Assembly: GCA_035949375.1 (NCBI GenBank)
Contig: DASZIG010000113.1
Coordinates: forward strand, 1 to 64,000
From: Gp13-AA77 sp035949375
GTDB taxonomy: Bacteria; Acidobacteriota; Terriglobia; UBA7540
Direction of reading: 5' to 3'
DNA: 64,000 nucleotides
A program made the translations under genes and the position numbers. The notes under the pieces were generated by a model. It was not told where the DNA came from. It did not search any database and worked only from the letters and a program-made list of their open reading frames with translations. This document shows positions 16,884 to 26,107 of this stretch, one piece after another. Each line of letters starts with the position of its first letter. Position 1 is the first letter of the stretch.

Positions 16884-17774
16884 TTACTCTCTCACTTGCA
16901 CCTTCGCTAATTCCTCGAGAAACGTGACCACCGCGGCGTAATCCAGATCGCCCTTGCCTTGCGCCTTGGCCGCCGCGTAGACCTCCTTCACTGCTGCGGC
17001 CGTTGGCATGGGGACGTTCTGCGCGTAGGCGCTCTCCATCGCCAGCGTCAGGTCCTTGTGCATCAGCTTCAGCGGAAAGTACGGCGTGAAGTCGCCCTTG
17101 AAGATAAAGGGCGCCTTGAAGTCGGTCAGGGCGGCGCGGGCCATGCTCCCCTGAATCACTTCCATCATGATCTCGGGCTTCAGACCCGCCTTGGCCGCGA
17201 GAACCAGGCCCTCGCAGAAGATCTCGACCATGGTCGACTGAATCACATTCTGGGCGAGCTTCGCGGCAAGGCCAAGGCCATGCGCTCCACAGTAGATATG
17301 CTTCTTGCCGAGCACCTGCAGCACGGGCAAAGCGCGATCGAAAGCCTCGCGGTCGCCGCCCACCATGTAGGTAAGCTCGCCCTTCGCGGCCAGGTGCTTG
17401 CTGCCGGTCACGGGAGCGTCGAGCCAGCTCGCTGCGCGTCCCGCGACCTTGCAGGCGAATTTGCGGCTGGCGACAGGGCTGATCGTGCTCGAGTCGATCA
17501 CGACGGCGCCGGCGCGCACCGACTCGAGGATCCCGCTCTTGCCCATCACCACTTCTTCCATGGCGGCCGTATCACTGACGATGCTGATGAGGAACTCGGC
17601 TTCCGCGGCAGCTTCCGCGGGCGAGGACGCCACTTTCGCGCCGGCCTCGCGGAGCGGCGCGGCTTTGTCCGGGGTGCGATTGAATACGGCGACGGGGAAG
17701 CCGGCCCGAACCAGGTTGAGGGCCATGGGTTGACCCATGATGCCAAGTCCGATGAAGCCGATGGAGGCAGCCAT
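16884..17774 (-). CDS. NAD(P)-dependent beta-hydroxyacid dehydrogenase (HIBADH/GlxR family)
   Basis: The product is 296 residues with a Rossmann N-terminus G-F-I-G-L-G-I-M-G. It has the substrate motif D-A-P-V-T-G-S, the catalytic lysine in G-L-A-A-K-L-A-Q-N, and the C-terminal K-D-L-T-L-A helix typical of 3-hydroxyisobutyrate and tartronate-semialdehyde reductases. Which hydroxyacid it uses is not clear. AAAGGAG lies seven bases before the ATG. It is 36 bases downstream of the GH127 gene on the same strand, so the two probably form an operon for plant-polysaccharide sugar use. Confidence 0.88.
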   Translation of the reverse strand: MAASIGFIGLGIMGQPMALNLVRAGFPVAVFNRTPDKAAPLREAGAKVASSPAEAAAEAEFLISIVSDTAAMEEVVMGKSGILESVRAGAVVIDSSTISPVASRKFACKVAGRAASWLDAPVTGSKHLAAKGELTYMVGGDREAFDRALPVLQVLGKKHIYCGAHGLGLAAKLAQNVIQSTMVEIFCEGLVLAAKAGLKPEIMMEVIQGSMARAALTDFKAPFIFKGDFTPYFPLKLMHKDLTLAMESAYAQNVPMPTAAAVKEVYAAAKAQGKGDLDYAAVVTFLEELAKVQVRE

Positions 17775-17810
17775 AGAGTGCTCCTTTCGAAAATGAAGAG
17801 AACCGTCAGG

Positions 17811-19634
17811 TCAGACCTGTTCGAGATACGTGGTGTAGCTCTGCTCAGCGACGGCATAGAACGGCGACACGCGAACGGTCGGAGCGGGGTTCGCCATCTC
17901 AAAAGTCTGCGCCGCGTAAGGAACCGGTTTCAACGTTTGCGCAGCCTTGACCGGCTTGCCGGCCAGCCTGATCGGTGGATCAAGCGCCACCAGCATCAGC
18001 GGCCCCCGCATCAGCGCTACGGTATCGGGATGCCCGGCGTCAATCGACTCCGTACGGAATGAGAATGGCAGGCCGATCTGGACGGAATCCTGGTTTCGCC
18101 ACGTGCGCCGGATGGCCGCGAAAGTTCCGGGCTCAGCAGGAACCGGAATGCTTTTCTCATTCACGCTGAGCGGCGCCGGCGATTGCAGCCAGCCGGGAAT
18201 ACGCACGTAGAGGGTGAACTCCGTGGGCGCCGGGAGCTCCAACCTCAGCTCCGTGGACTCTGCTTCCGGATAACCCGTAGTCTGGATCATCCGGACCGGC
18301 CGGCCGTCAAGGTCCCAATTCACTTCGGAAGGCGTGAACAAGTTGACGTAGATCCCATCCGCGCTCCGGAAGTACGTGCTGATCACATAGTCGGCGACCA
18401 CTTGCGGCAAGGTTCCGGCGCAGCACGGCCAGTTATCGGGGAAGTATCGCTTCCGCGTGGCGGGGTGGTAGTCCGAGTAGTAGAAAAAGCGCCCGTCGCC
18501 GCTCGGATCCTTGGCGCCCAGCACCGTGTTGTAAAGAACGCGTTCCAGGCCGTCGCCGTATCGCGCCTCGCCGGTGAAACGCAGGAGGTACCGCGCCAGC
18601 TTGAGATGCGCATAAGACCCGCAAGGCGTCTCGAAATGCGCGTTGGTCGTGGTCAGACTCTCGGCGAGCTTCCCCTTGCCTGGTTCTACAAACTGCTCAT
18701 TCGGACCCCATCCGCCCGAGGCGAATTGTTGAGTCGTCACGAGCATGTCCCAGGCGTTTTGGACGGCCCGGAGATACTTCCCATCGCCGAGGACAAGATA
18801 GGCCCGGGCAGCCGAACTCAGCGCGTTGCAGTGGCTGTAGGCGTGGCGCCCGGGCAAGACGTTCTCGCCGCGGCTCAAGGGCTCGAAGTACGTTTTGTCG
18901 AGCAGGTACCGCTTTGCCATGTCCAGATATTGCGGCTCACCGGTCACCTCGTAAGCGTAAAAGCAATTTTCGCCCAGCGTGTAGGACTCGTCGTCGGGTG
19001 CGGTTGGGTGAGGATCAGAATATCGGTCGAGAGCGCGAGGCGGCATGTAGCGGACGGCGCCGCGCGTCGCGCGATCGAGCACCTGGGTGGCGGACGAGAC
19101 GCCCGCAAACCGGTACGCGTCGAGCAGGCCGATCACGTACTTGTCGTAGTTGTAGGCCGGGAAGTTCGTGGACGCCTTCAGGCTCGGGTAGCAGTAGCCG
19201 TCGGGGCCGATCGTGGCCGCGAATCCGTCCACCAATCGCTGGGTCTTGGCGCGTGTGGCCTCGTCGCCGGTGGCCTCGGAAAATCGGGCGAGCGCCGAGA
19301 TGAGCTGGCCAAAGCAATGGCCGGGCGCGAAGCCCTCGCGATCGTACCAACCTCCAGGATATTCTCCCGGCGCGAGCAGTCCGGCGCGGACACGAAGTTC
19401 CTTCAGCAACCCGTCTTCGTCCACGGCCAGGTAGGACGCGTGGATGCGATCGAACTGCGCTTTGAGGGGTCCGCCCGTGAGCCTGACATCGCGATAGCGA
19501 AATTGCGTGAGCTTCTCGCGGGCCGCGGTCTCCGGAGTGAAGTGGCCGAAGGTTGCCCGGGCGGAGCTGAACGCTGCCGCGCTCACCGCGGTTTTCAACA
19601 CTTCTCTCCGGGATAGCAATCGCTTGGTATTCAT
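17811..19634 (-). CDS. Glycoside hydrolase family 127 (DUF1680) beta-L-arabinofuranosidase-like enzyme
   Basis: The 607-residue exported protein has a twin-arginine signal (S-R-R-E-V-L-K followed by a hydrophobic stretch). The (alpha/alpha)6 barrel carries H-F-E-T-P-C-G-S-Y and N-W-P-C-C-A-G. These hold the glutamate and the paired cysteines that bind zinc in GH127 enzymes such as HypBA1, where cysteine is the nucleophile. AGGAG precedes the ATG. The likely substrate is beta-L-arabinofuranoside from plant glycoproteins or polysaccharide, by family analogy. It is the first gene of a two-gene unit with the hydroxyacid dehydrogenase. Confidence 0.88.
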   Translation of the reverse strand: MNTKRLLSRREVLKTAVSAAAFSSARATFGHFTPETAAREKLTQFRYRDVRLTGGPLKAQFDRIHASYLAVDEDGLLKELRVRAGLLAPGEYPGGWYDREGFAPGHCFGQLISALARFSEATGDEATRAKTQRLVDGFAATIGPDGYCYPSLKASTNFPAYNYDKYVIGLLDAYRFAGVSSATQVLDRATRGAVRYMPPRALDRYSDPHPTAPDDESYTLGENCFYAYEVTGEPQYLDMAKRYLLDKTYFEPLSRGENVLPGRHAYSHCNALSSAARAYLVLGDGKYLRAVQNAWDMLVTTQQFASGGWGPNEQFVEPGKGKLAESLTTTNAHFETPCGSYAHLKLARYLLRFTGEARYGDGLERVLYNTVLGAKDPSGDGRFFYYSDYHPATRKRYFPDNWPCCAGTLPQVVADYVISTYFRSADGIYVNLFTPSEVNWDLDGRPVRMIQTTGYPEAESTELRLELPAPTEFTLYVRIPGWLQSPAPLSVNEKSIPVPAEPGTFAAIRRTWRNQDSVQIGLPFSFRTESIDAGHPDTVALMRGPLMLVALDPPIRLAGKPVKAAQTLKPVPYAAQTFEMANPAPTVRVSPFYAVAEQSYTTYLEQV

Positions 19635-19867
19635 AGCCGACTCCTGATGACCACTTGCTATCTTACCCCTGACAAAACCGTGGTGCCCGTCTTTGATTTT
19701 GGCCTTGGCACTGACTCCAGAGGGTCCAGGCGTGCTCTGCTCCGAGCGGATCTATTACAATCTTTTCACAATTGCATGACAACCTGCGATCGACGCGGCC
19801 TCATTCTCCAGCCTGAACAGGACCCTTCGGCGTGCAGGGGGATACCGGAGGTAGTGCAGCTCCTCGC

Positions 19868-19886
19868 CCGACAGCTGATCTGTCGG
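19868..19886 (+). other. Leader hairpin before the beta-helix protein gene
   Basis: CCGACAG and CTGTCGG form a perfect 7-bp stem with a 5-base loop. It ends about 18 bases before the Shine-Dalgarno AAGGAG of the gene at 19916, so it may affect translation or be an operator. Confidence 0.35.
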
Positions 19887-19915
19887 CTTGCGCAAGTGGA
19901 AGTAAGGAGAAAATC

Positions 19916-21100
19916 ATGAAACACAGGTCTACGCTCGGCAGCTTGCTGCCTCCCGCTTTGGCCCTAACCCTGGCTCCGATCGCCAGAGCCGGGAACACAT
20001 GGTACGTCGATGGCGTGAACGGGGACAACAGCAACGACTGCGAGTCACGCCAGCAGGCCTGCAAAACCATCGGGCAAGCCATCTCCCTCGCTTCAGCGGG
20101 TGATTCCATCATCGTGGCCGCCGCGACCTACCCGGAGAATCTCGGGATCCCTTTCAGCTTGAAGATTGTCGGCGCCGGGGCTGCGACAACCATTCTTGAT
20201 GGCCGGGGCATCGGGAGCGAGATCTTCACTGCCAACCCCAGAGCCATTGTCACTATTTCACAAATGACCCTCCGCAATGGCGGTGGGTTGGGCGACGGTG
20301 GCGGCATCTACAACTGCCGGTCCACCGTGACGATTACCAACGCCACCATCAGCGCGAATAGCGCCAACGTCGGCAATGGCAACCTCGGTTACGGGGGCGC
20401 GATCTACAACTGTCCTAGCAGCGTCCTGACCATTATCAACAGCACACTGAGCGGGAATAGCGCAGAAGCAGGCGGCGCCATCTGCAACGGCGGCACGCTG
20501 ACGATCAGCAACAGCACCTTTCGCGGGAATGTGGCGCGCTTGCACAGCGGCGGCGGTATTTTCAACTACGGCACGCTCGTGATCAACAACAGCACCTTCA
20601 GCGGCAACGCGGCGCCAGGCGGCCTCGGCGGCGGCATCCACAATGGGCAGTTACTGGGCCAGGCGGGGACGCTCGTGATCAACAACAGCACGTTCAGCGC
20701 GAACGCCGCGCGCGACGGCGCCGGCGGCGGCGTCTCCAACTTGAGCGGGAACACGGCGACGCTCCAGAACAGCATCGTCGCGAACAATGCGGGAGGAAAC
20801 TGCCGCGGCACGATGACGTCCGACGGCTACAACCTGAGCAGCGACGGCACTTGCAATTTCAACAACGCCGGCGATCTGAACAACACCGGCCCCAAGCTCG
20901 GACCCTTGCAAGGCAACGGCGGACGCACCGAGACCATGGGTCTGCTCCAGGGAAGCCCCGCCATTGATGCGGGTAATCCTGCGGGCTGCACCGACGGCGA
21001 GGGAAATTTGCTGACGACCGACCAACGCGGCTATCCGCGTCCTGATAGGGAGGACTCGAGCGGTTGCGACATGGGGGCGTATGAACGTCAACAGGACTAG
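19916..21100 (+). CDS. Secreted right-handed parallel beta-helix protein with choice-of-anchor-Q-like C-terminus
   Basis: The 394-residue protein begins with a signal peptide ending in P-I-A-R-A. The mature part opens with W-Y-V-D-G-V-N-G-D, then repeats of about 22-30 residues such as L-T-I-S-N-S-T-F and G-G-G-I. These are pectin-lyase-like beta-helix coils. The end carries G-P-L-Q-G-N-G-G, S-P-A-I-D-A-G-N and D-Q-R-G, the choice-of-anchor Q pattern. Such proteins are extracellular, and no catalytic residues can be named. AAGGAG precedes ATG 19916. The repetitive coils likely arose by internal duplication (two nearly identical V-I-N-N-S-T-F-S coils). Confidence 0.85.
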   Translation: MKHRSTLGSLLPPALALTLAPIARAGNTWYVDGVNGDNSNDCESRQQACKTIGQAISLASAGDSIIVAAATYPENLGIPFSLKIVGAGAATTILDGRGIGSEIFTANPRAIVTISQMTLRNGGGLGDGGGIYNCRSTVTITNATISANSANVGNGNLGYGGAIYNCPSSVLTIINSTLSGNSAEAGGAICNGGTLTISNSTFRGNVARLHSGGGIFNYGTLVINNSTFSGNAAPGGLGGGIHNGQLLGQAGTLVINNSTFSANAARDGAGGGVSNLSGNTATLQNSIVANNAGGNCRGTMTSDGYNLSSDGTCNFNNAGDLNNTGPKLGPLQGNGGRTETMGLLQGSPAIDAGNPAGCTDGEGNLLTTDQRGYPRPDREDSSGCDMGAYERQQD

Positions 21101-21194
21101 CCCAGGGCCCGGTCTCCCGGCCCGGCGGCCGCAATTCTAGAGCGGGTGGCGCAGAGTCTTGCGTCCCGGAGACTGTGCGCTACCTTGCTCCCTC

Positions 21195-21839
21195 CTAGTG
21201 TGCGTGCCTTGCATTCCCTAATGGTGGCAAGGCTTCCCACGGGCCGGATTGAGAGACCCCCGGACTGTTCAGGCGCAGGGCGAGGCCCAGCATGCAGATT
21301 GCGCTGAATCCGAAGTACGCTCCCACCACCAGAAATCCCCGCCAGTTCAAGCCTGGTGCCAGGTTGATCCAGCGAAGAGCCAAAGCCACGAACGCCAAAG
21401 CAAAACCGGCCGAGGCTGCACCGGCCAGTCCCAGAAACCATTTGTCCGCGACCTGCCGCCCCGGGGTTCGCGCGCTTGCCCATTCGAACAGGCCGATGCT
21501 CATCGCCATCACGGCGAGCAGCACCGCGAAAAGGCGGAAGCTCAGCGGGCCCGTCCAGACCATGGGAAGCAGCCCATAGGCGCAAAAAATAAGGCCATTC
21601 AGCACCAGAAGCCACGATCTGCCCTGCCTGGGGCTCCAGATGCCTGCAGCGACGGTACAGACTCCCGCCGCCAGCGCGAGCCTGCCCATCAGCAAGCCCG
21701 TGCCCATCGGCCCGAATGTACGGAACGCCAGGGATCCGTCGGGACCACTCTGCATGGAAATGTTCAGGAGCGCTAAGAGCGCGTCAAAAATGGCAGCAAG
21801 CGCGAGCAGCCACCAGTTCTTTATCAGGCTTGGGATCAT
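21195..21839 (-). CDS. Six-helix membrane protein, possibly HdeD/DUF308-like
   Basis: The product is about 214 residues with six hydrophobic segments. It starts N-W-W-L-L-A-L-A-A-I-F-D-A-L-L-A-L, which resembles HdeD-type membrane proteins. ATG 21839 has GGAGG five bases upstream, so an upstream start at 21917 is not needed. It lies just downstream of the EF-G-like gene on the same strand, 111 bases away. The function is unknown and the family call is tentative. Confidence 0.6.
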   Translation of the reverse strand: MIPSLIKNWWLLALAAIFDALLALLNISMQSGPDGSLAFRTFGPMGTGLLMGRLALAAGVCTVAAGIWSPRQGRSWLLVLNGLIFCAYGLLPMVWTGPLSFRLFAVLLAVMAMSIGLFEWASARTPGRQVADKWFLGLAGAASAGFALAFVALALRWINLAPGLNWRGFLVVGAYFGFSAICMLGLALRLNSPGVSQSGPWEALPPLGNARHAH

Positions 21840-21950
21840 GCGCACCTCCCGATCGGGAAGCGGCCCGCCTCGGGGAGAAGCGTCTCCGCAATTCACCGAT
21901 CGGTCCCATTCTAACACATCACGCGATTCATTAGGCGATCGATTTAGCGG

Positions 21951-24053
21951 TTACTCTTCTTCCTCTTCCTCGCCGTGGCCGGCGGCCTTGGCGGCGGCGA
22001 CTACCTTGTCGGCGATGGCCTGCGGCACGATGTCGTAGTGGTCGTAATCCATCGAATACGATCCGCGGCCTTGGGTCATGGAGGTCAGGTCGGAGGCGTA
22101 GGAGAGCATTTCGGCGAGCGGCACCTGGGCCTTCACGATCGTGGAGCCGCTCTTCGAGTCCATGCCCTGCACGCGTCCGCGGCGTCCGTTCAGATTGCCC
22201 ATGATGTCACCCGCGTAGTTCTCGGGCGCGGTGATCTCCACGTTCATGATGGGCTCGATCAGGCAGGGCTTGGCCTGCTCCATGCACTTCTTGAAGGCCT
22301 TGGAGCCCGCCAGTTTGAACGCCATTTCCGAGGAATCGACGTCGTGATAGGAACCGTCATAGAGGATGGCCTTGAAATCGACCACCGGGTAGCCCGCCAG
22401 ATACCCTCGAGCTGCCGCTTCCACAATGCCCTTTTCGACGGCGGGGATGAAGTTGCGCGGGATGGCGCCGCCGAAGATGTCGTTGACGAACTCGAATCCG
22501 CCTCCGCGGGGAAGCGGCTCCATCTTGATCCAGCAGTCGCCGTACTGCCCGTGGCCGCCGGTCTGCTTCTTGTGTTTGCCCTGCGCGTCCGCCTTGGCGC
22601 GGATAGCCTCGCGATAAGGGACCTTGGGCGCCTTCAGGGTGACTTCCACGTGGAAGCGCCGCCGCAGCTTCGAAACCGCCACCTCGACGTGCTGCTGGCC
22701 TGACCCGGAGATCAGCAGCTCCTTCGTTTGCGGGTCGCGCGAGAAGCGCAGCAGCAGATCCTCTTCGAGCATGCGATGGATGGCGCTCGAAAGCTTGTCT
22801 TCGTCGCCGCGCGACTTGGCTTCGATGGCGAACGAAATGGCGGGTTCCGCCAGAGCTACCTTGGGATATTGGATGGGCGCCGATTTGTCGCCCAGGGTGT
22901 CGCCGGTGACGGTCTCTTTGAGCTTGGCGACGGCCCCGATGTCGCCCGCGCGCAGCTCCGGAATGGGCGTCTGGGTCTTACCCTGAATCACGGCGATGTG
23001 GGCCAGCTTTTCGGTCGTGCCGCGATTGAAATTCGTGAGCACGGCGTCGTTCTTCACCACGCCCGACATCACCTTGAAGTAGCTGACGCGGCCGGCGAAA
23101 GGATCAGCCACGGTCTTGAACACGTAAGCCGACACGGGCTGGTCATCGGCGATCTTGCGCTCCACCTTTGAACCCCCTTCGCGGTCCACACCCGTGGCCT
23201 TGCCACGCCCGAGCGGTGAGGGCAGATAGTCCACAATCACGTCGAGCAGCCCGCTCGAGCCGATGTTGGGAAGACCCGCGGCGACCGCCACCGGGTAGAT
23301 GCGGCGATCGGCAACCGCTTCCCGCAGGCCGGGCACGAGATCTTCGACCGGGATCGTGCCCTTCTCGAAGAATTCCTCCATCAGCTTGTCGTTGCCCTCC
23401 GCCACCATCTCCACCAGGGCCTCGTGGGCGGCCTTAGCGGCCTCGGCGTATTCGGCAGGGATCTCACCCAGCTGGGCCTTGCCAGCGCCGTGCGGCTGAT
23501 AGGTGGCGGCCTGCATGGTCACCAGGTCGATGACGCCCCGAAAGCTCTTTTCCTCGCCGAGCGGCAGTTGAATGGGGATCACGGAGCGGCCGAAAGCGCC
23601 ACGCAAAGACTCGAGGCTGCGCTCGAGGCTGGCCCGGTCGCGGTCCATCTGGTTGACCACGAAAAGGCGGGGCAGGCCGAAGTTCTCCGCGAAGCCCCAG
23701 GTCTTCTCGGTCTGCACTTCCACGCCGGCCACGCCGTGCACCACCATGAGCACCGATTCCGCGGCAGCCAGCGCGGCTTCGGTCTCGTGCAGGAAGATGT
23801 TGTAGCCGGGGGTGTCGATAAAATTAATCTTGGTCTTGCCCCACTCCGCGTAGGCGAGCGACGCGCTGATGGAGAATTTTCGCTGGATCTCCTCCTCGTC
23901 GTAGTCGGTGGCCGACGTGCCGTCATCCACCTTTCCCAGCCGGTTCACCATCCCAGCGGCAAACAGCAGCGCGGAGATCAACTGCGTCTTCCCCGAGCCA
24001 CCGTGGCCCACCAGCGCGACATTACGCAGATTCTGTGCGTCGTAAATTTTCAC
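21951..24053 (-). CDS. EF-G-like translational GTPase (EF-G2 type)
   Basis: The 700-residue product has full EF-G domain content: GTPase, domain II, III, IV (G-G-H-G-Q-Y-G region) and V. The GTPase motifs differ from canonical EF-G. G1 is G-H-G-G-S-G-K-T instead of A-H-I-D-A-G-K-T, G3 is D-T-P-G-Y-N instead of D-T-P-G-H-V-D, and G4 is N-Q-M-D. This places it in the EF-G2/FusA2-like branch found beside a standard FusA, so I do not call it fusA. The start is GTG at 24053 with GGGGAG seven bases before. The C-terminus ends in six glutamates. Confidence 0.88.
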   Translation of the reverse strand: MKIYDAQNLRNVALVGHGGSGKTQLISALLFAAGMVNRLGKVDDGTSATDYDEEEIQRKFSISASLAYAEWGKTKINFIDTPGYNIFLHETEAALAAAESVLMVVHGVAGVEVQTEKTWGFAENFGLPRLFVVNQMDRDRASLERSLESLRGAFGRSVIPIQLPLGEEKSFRGVIDLVTMQAATYQPHGAGKAQLGEIPAEYAEAAKAAHEALVEMVAEGNDKLMEEFFEKGTIPVEDLVPGLREAVADRRIYPVAVAAGLPNIGSSGLLDVIVDYLPSPLGRGKATGVDREGGSKVERKIADDQPVSAYVFKTVADPFAGRVSYFKVMSGVVKNDAVLTNFNRGTTEKLAHIAVIQGKTQTPIPELRAGDIGAVAKLKETVTGDTLGDKSAPIQYPKVALAEPAISFAIEAKSRGDEDKLSSAIHRMLEEDLLLRFSRDPQTKELLISGSGQQHVEVAVSKLRRRFHVEVTLKAPKVPYREAIRAKADAQGKHKKQTGGHGQYGDCWIKMEPLPRGGGFEFVNDIFGGAIPRNFIPAVEKGIVEAAARGYLAGYPVVDFKAILYDGSYHDVDSSEMAFKLAGSKAFKKCMEQAKPCLIEPIMNVEITAPENYAGDIMGNLNGRRGRVQGMDSKSGSTIVKAQVPLAEMLSYASDLTSMTQGRGSYSMDYDHYDIVPQAIADKVVAAAKAAGHGEEEEEE

Positions 24054-24224
24054 AAGAGGCTCCCCAAAATCGTGAGGCTTATACCCTACGCGACATCCGG
24101 ACGCAGGGCAAACCTGCATGCTAACACAGGCCCGTCGCGGCGTACAACCGAGGCCGCTGTCTGTCTCACCGCGGTGGCTGGACGCTTGGCCGTAACATCG
24201 TCGGCGATGTGATATCATTCCAAT

Positions 24225-24647
24225 GTGAGGATGGTCCTCGACACCGGCGTACTGGTAGCGGCCCTGCGCAGTCCGAGGGCGGCTTCCGCTGCGATTCTGA
24301 ACGCGGCACGCCAGGGCCGAGTCCAGATGCTCGCGACGGTTGCTCTGGCCATGGAATACGAAGCGGTCTGCCGCCGGGCTGAGCACCAACTGGCGTCGGG
24401 GCTCTCGGATCAGGAGTTGGATGTGTTTCTAACCGCCGTCGTCGCCCTGGTTGAGCCCGTCGGCACGCGCTTTCTGTGGCGGCCTCAGCTTCGTGACCCG
24501 GGCGACGAAATGGTGCTCGAGGCGGCTGTCAATGGTCGGGCAGACGCCTTGGTCACTTTCAACCAGCGGGATTTCGGAAGCCTGCCGTCGCGATTCGGAG
24601 TAGAACTCTTGCTGCCCCGCGACGCAATCAGGAGGATCAGACCATGA
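24225..24647 (+). CDS. PIN-domain toxin (COG1569-type)
   Basis: The protein is 140 residues with the first PIN acidic residue in V-L-D-T-G-V-L-V-A-A-L. It has an E in the middle (A-M-E-Y-E-A-V), D-P-G-D-E-M-V-L-E-A-A and T-F-N-Q-R-D-F near the end. These are the acidic residues that bind metal in PIN ribonucleases. The start is GTG 24225 or ATG 24231. Its stop overlaps the antitoxin start by four bases, so the order is toxin first, opposite to most VapBC pairs. Confidence 0.82.
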   Translation: MRMVLDTGVLVAALRSPRAASAAILNAARQGRVQMLATVALAMEYEAVCRRAEHQLASGLSDQELDVFLTAVVALVEPVGTRFLWRPQLRDPGDEMVLEAAVNGRADALVTFNQRDFGSLPSRFGVELLLPRDAIRRIRP

Positions 24648-24895
24648 GCGAAACAACTACCTACCCTCTGCGTCTGCCCCGGTCGCTCAAGGCAGCCGTG
24701 GAGCGGTTGAGCCGTCAAGAGGGCACCAGCATGAATCAGTTCGTCGCCATGGCGGTGGCGGAGAAGGTTTCGGCCCTCGAAACCGCCCGCTTCTTCCAGG
24801 ATCGAAGAGCGCGAGCGGATTTCAAGGCTTTCGAGAGAATACTGAAACGGCGCGGCGGCGAACCGCCTCGTGAAGGAGACGAACGGACGGGCTAA
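24644..24895 (+). CDS. Ribbon-helix-helix antitoxin partner of the PIN toxin
   Basis: The 83-residue product has Y-P-L-R-L-P-R-S-L-K-A-A-V-E-R-L and T-S-M-N-Q-F-V-A-M-A-V-A-E-K, the beta-strand and helices of a HicB/Arc-like DNA-binding domain. The rest is a charged helix that would wrap the toxin. It starts at an ATGA overlap with the upstream toxin stop. Confidence 0.82.
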   Translation: MSETTTYPLRLPRSLKAAVERLSRQEGTSMNQFVAMAVAEKVSALETARFFQDRRARADFKAFERILKRRGGEPPREGDERTG

Positions 24896-24967
24896 GACGC
24901 TCGGACGGGTCCGCTGATCGGAACACCGCACGGCACTATTGCCCCCGGGGGATGCTGTGGATCGCTC

Positions 24968-25342
24968 TTGTTCACGCTCGACACGGCCGCCACGCTCATC
25001 ACCCTGGGCGGCCTCTATGACGTATTTGCGCCTGCCAGCAAACCTGCGCGAACGGCGCGGAGGGAATCAGGATGCGCAGGTGTTGGTGCGGGCGCTGTTG
25101 CGGGCGCTGTTGCGGGCTCTGAGGGGATGCCTGGTCGCGATCGGAATCGCCGTCGCAGTTCTCGCCAACCGGCCGGTGGCCCCGGGACGTTGGCCGCTTG
25201 GGCTGATTCTGCTGCTGGTTTTGCCATCCGGGGAACGAATGCTCTGGGCATGCGCCGCGTGAACTCGCCGTACTATGTCCCGCTCGCGTTCATCGCCCTG
25301 ACCGTCGCCGGCGTGGCGATGGCGGTGGCAGGGCCGCGTTGA
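24968..25342 (+). pseudogene. Frameshifted small membrane-protein gene
   Basis: Three pieces in two frames read as one protein: T-L-I-T-L-G-G-L-Y-D-V-F-A-P-A at the start, then N-L-R-E-R-R-G-G-N-Q-D-A-Q and L-V-A-I-G-I-A-V-A-V-L-A-N in another frame, then G-M-R-R-V-N-S-P-Y-Y-V-P-L-A-F-I back in the first. Shifts fall near 25032-25055 and 25225-25245. A 12-bp tandem repeat (GGGCGCTGTTGC) sits in the middle part. From memory this matches a family of small multi-helix membrane proteins of unknown function. Two sequencing errors cannot be excluded. Confidence 0.5.
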
Positions 25343-25378
25343 CCGCGGGGAGCGGCGCCCTGTCGTGCAGCAATCCCG

Positions 25379-25408
25379 TTGAACCTTCGCTTCCTGTGAT
25401 GCTAGAAT
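25379..25408 (+). promoter_or_regulatory. Sigma70-type promoter of the Phd/VapC pair
   Basis: TTGAAC (25379-25384), an 18-base spacer and TAGAAT (25403-25408). Transcription would start a few bases before ATG 25419, so the mRNA would be nearly leaderless. Confidence 0.5.
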
Positions 25409-25418
25409 GAGTCACATC

Positions 25419-25658
25419 ATGAAAAGCGCCACCGTCCGCGACCTTCGCTATCATTTCCCCGAGATCGAGGCCCGGCTGCAGAGGGGTGAGGAGATTGAAA
25501 TCCGTAAGCGCAAACGAGTGATTGCGCGCCTCCTGCCGGTGCGACCCAAACCCGAGGCCTACCCGGACTTTGCGGCTCGCATTCACGAGATCTTCGGCGA
25601 CAAGATGGTTGGGCAAACCGGCGCCGAGCTTGTGGCCGAGGACCGCGACCGCTATTGA
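25419..25658 (+). CDS. Phd/YefM-type antitoxin
   Basis: The product is 79 residues with S-A-T-V-R-D-L-R-Y-H-F-P-E-I and R-G-E-E-I-E-I-R-K-R-K-R-V-I-A-R-L, the N-terminal DNA-binding fold of prevent-host-death antitoxins. The C-terminal part (I-F-G-D-K-M) should bind the toxin. ATG 25419 fits the predicted transcription start better than ATG 25407, which overlaps the -10 box. Its stop overlaps the TTG start of the toxin by four bases. Confidence 0.85.
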   Translation: MKSATVRDLRYHFPEIEARLQRGEEIEIRKRKRVIARLLPVRPKPEAYPDFAARIHEIFGDKMVGQTGAELVAEDRDRY

Positions 25659-26107
25659 ACGCATACGCCGACACAAGTCTCTTGATTTCGCTGTATGGCC
25701 GTGATCCCGATACGTTCGCGGCCGTATCGCTGGTTCAGCGCTACCGCCCAACCTTCTTTCTCACACCTCTCGGGGAAGCCGAGTTCTCGAACGCGATCGA
25801 ATTGCGCGTCTTCCGGCAGCAATGGACGCCTGCCGAAGCTCGCGCCGTCCGCAACGGTTTTCTGTCGGATGTCGGCGCGGGCGTTTTTCAGGTCCGGGAT
25901 CCGGGCCGTGATATGTGGCAGATGGTCGAGAAGCTTTCACGCCGGCATTCGGCCCGGCTGGGCACGCGCACGCTGGATGTCCTGCACGTGGCCGCTGCCC
26001 TGATCCTGGGACCGGAGGCTTTCTACACGTTCGATGAACGGCAAGGGAAGATTGCCAAGGCCGAGGGTTTGCGGGTGCTCCCGGCCCGCTCGCGCAGGAA
26101 ACCATGA
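25655..26107 (+). CDS. VapC-type PIN-domain toxin
   Basis: The 150-residue PIN ribonuclease has Y-A-D-T-S-L-L-I-S-L-Y at the start, G-E-A-E-F-S-N-A, T-L-D-V-L-H-V-A-A-A and Y-T-F-D-E-R-Q near the end. These give the four acidic metal-binding positions. It would cleave tRNA or rRNA when freed from the Phd-type partner. The start is TTG inside the antitoxin stop. The pair is the third toxin-antitoxin module within 10 kb. Confidence 0.87.
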   Translation: MNAYADTSLLISLYGRDPDTFAAVSLVQRYRPTFFLTPLGEAEFSNAIELRVFRQQWTPAEARAVRNGFLSDVGAGVFQVRDPGRDMWQMVEKLSRRHSARLGTRTLDVLHVAAALILGPEAFYTFDERQGKIAKAEGLRVLPARSRRKP

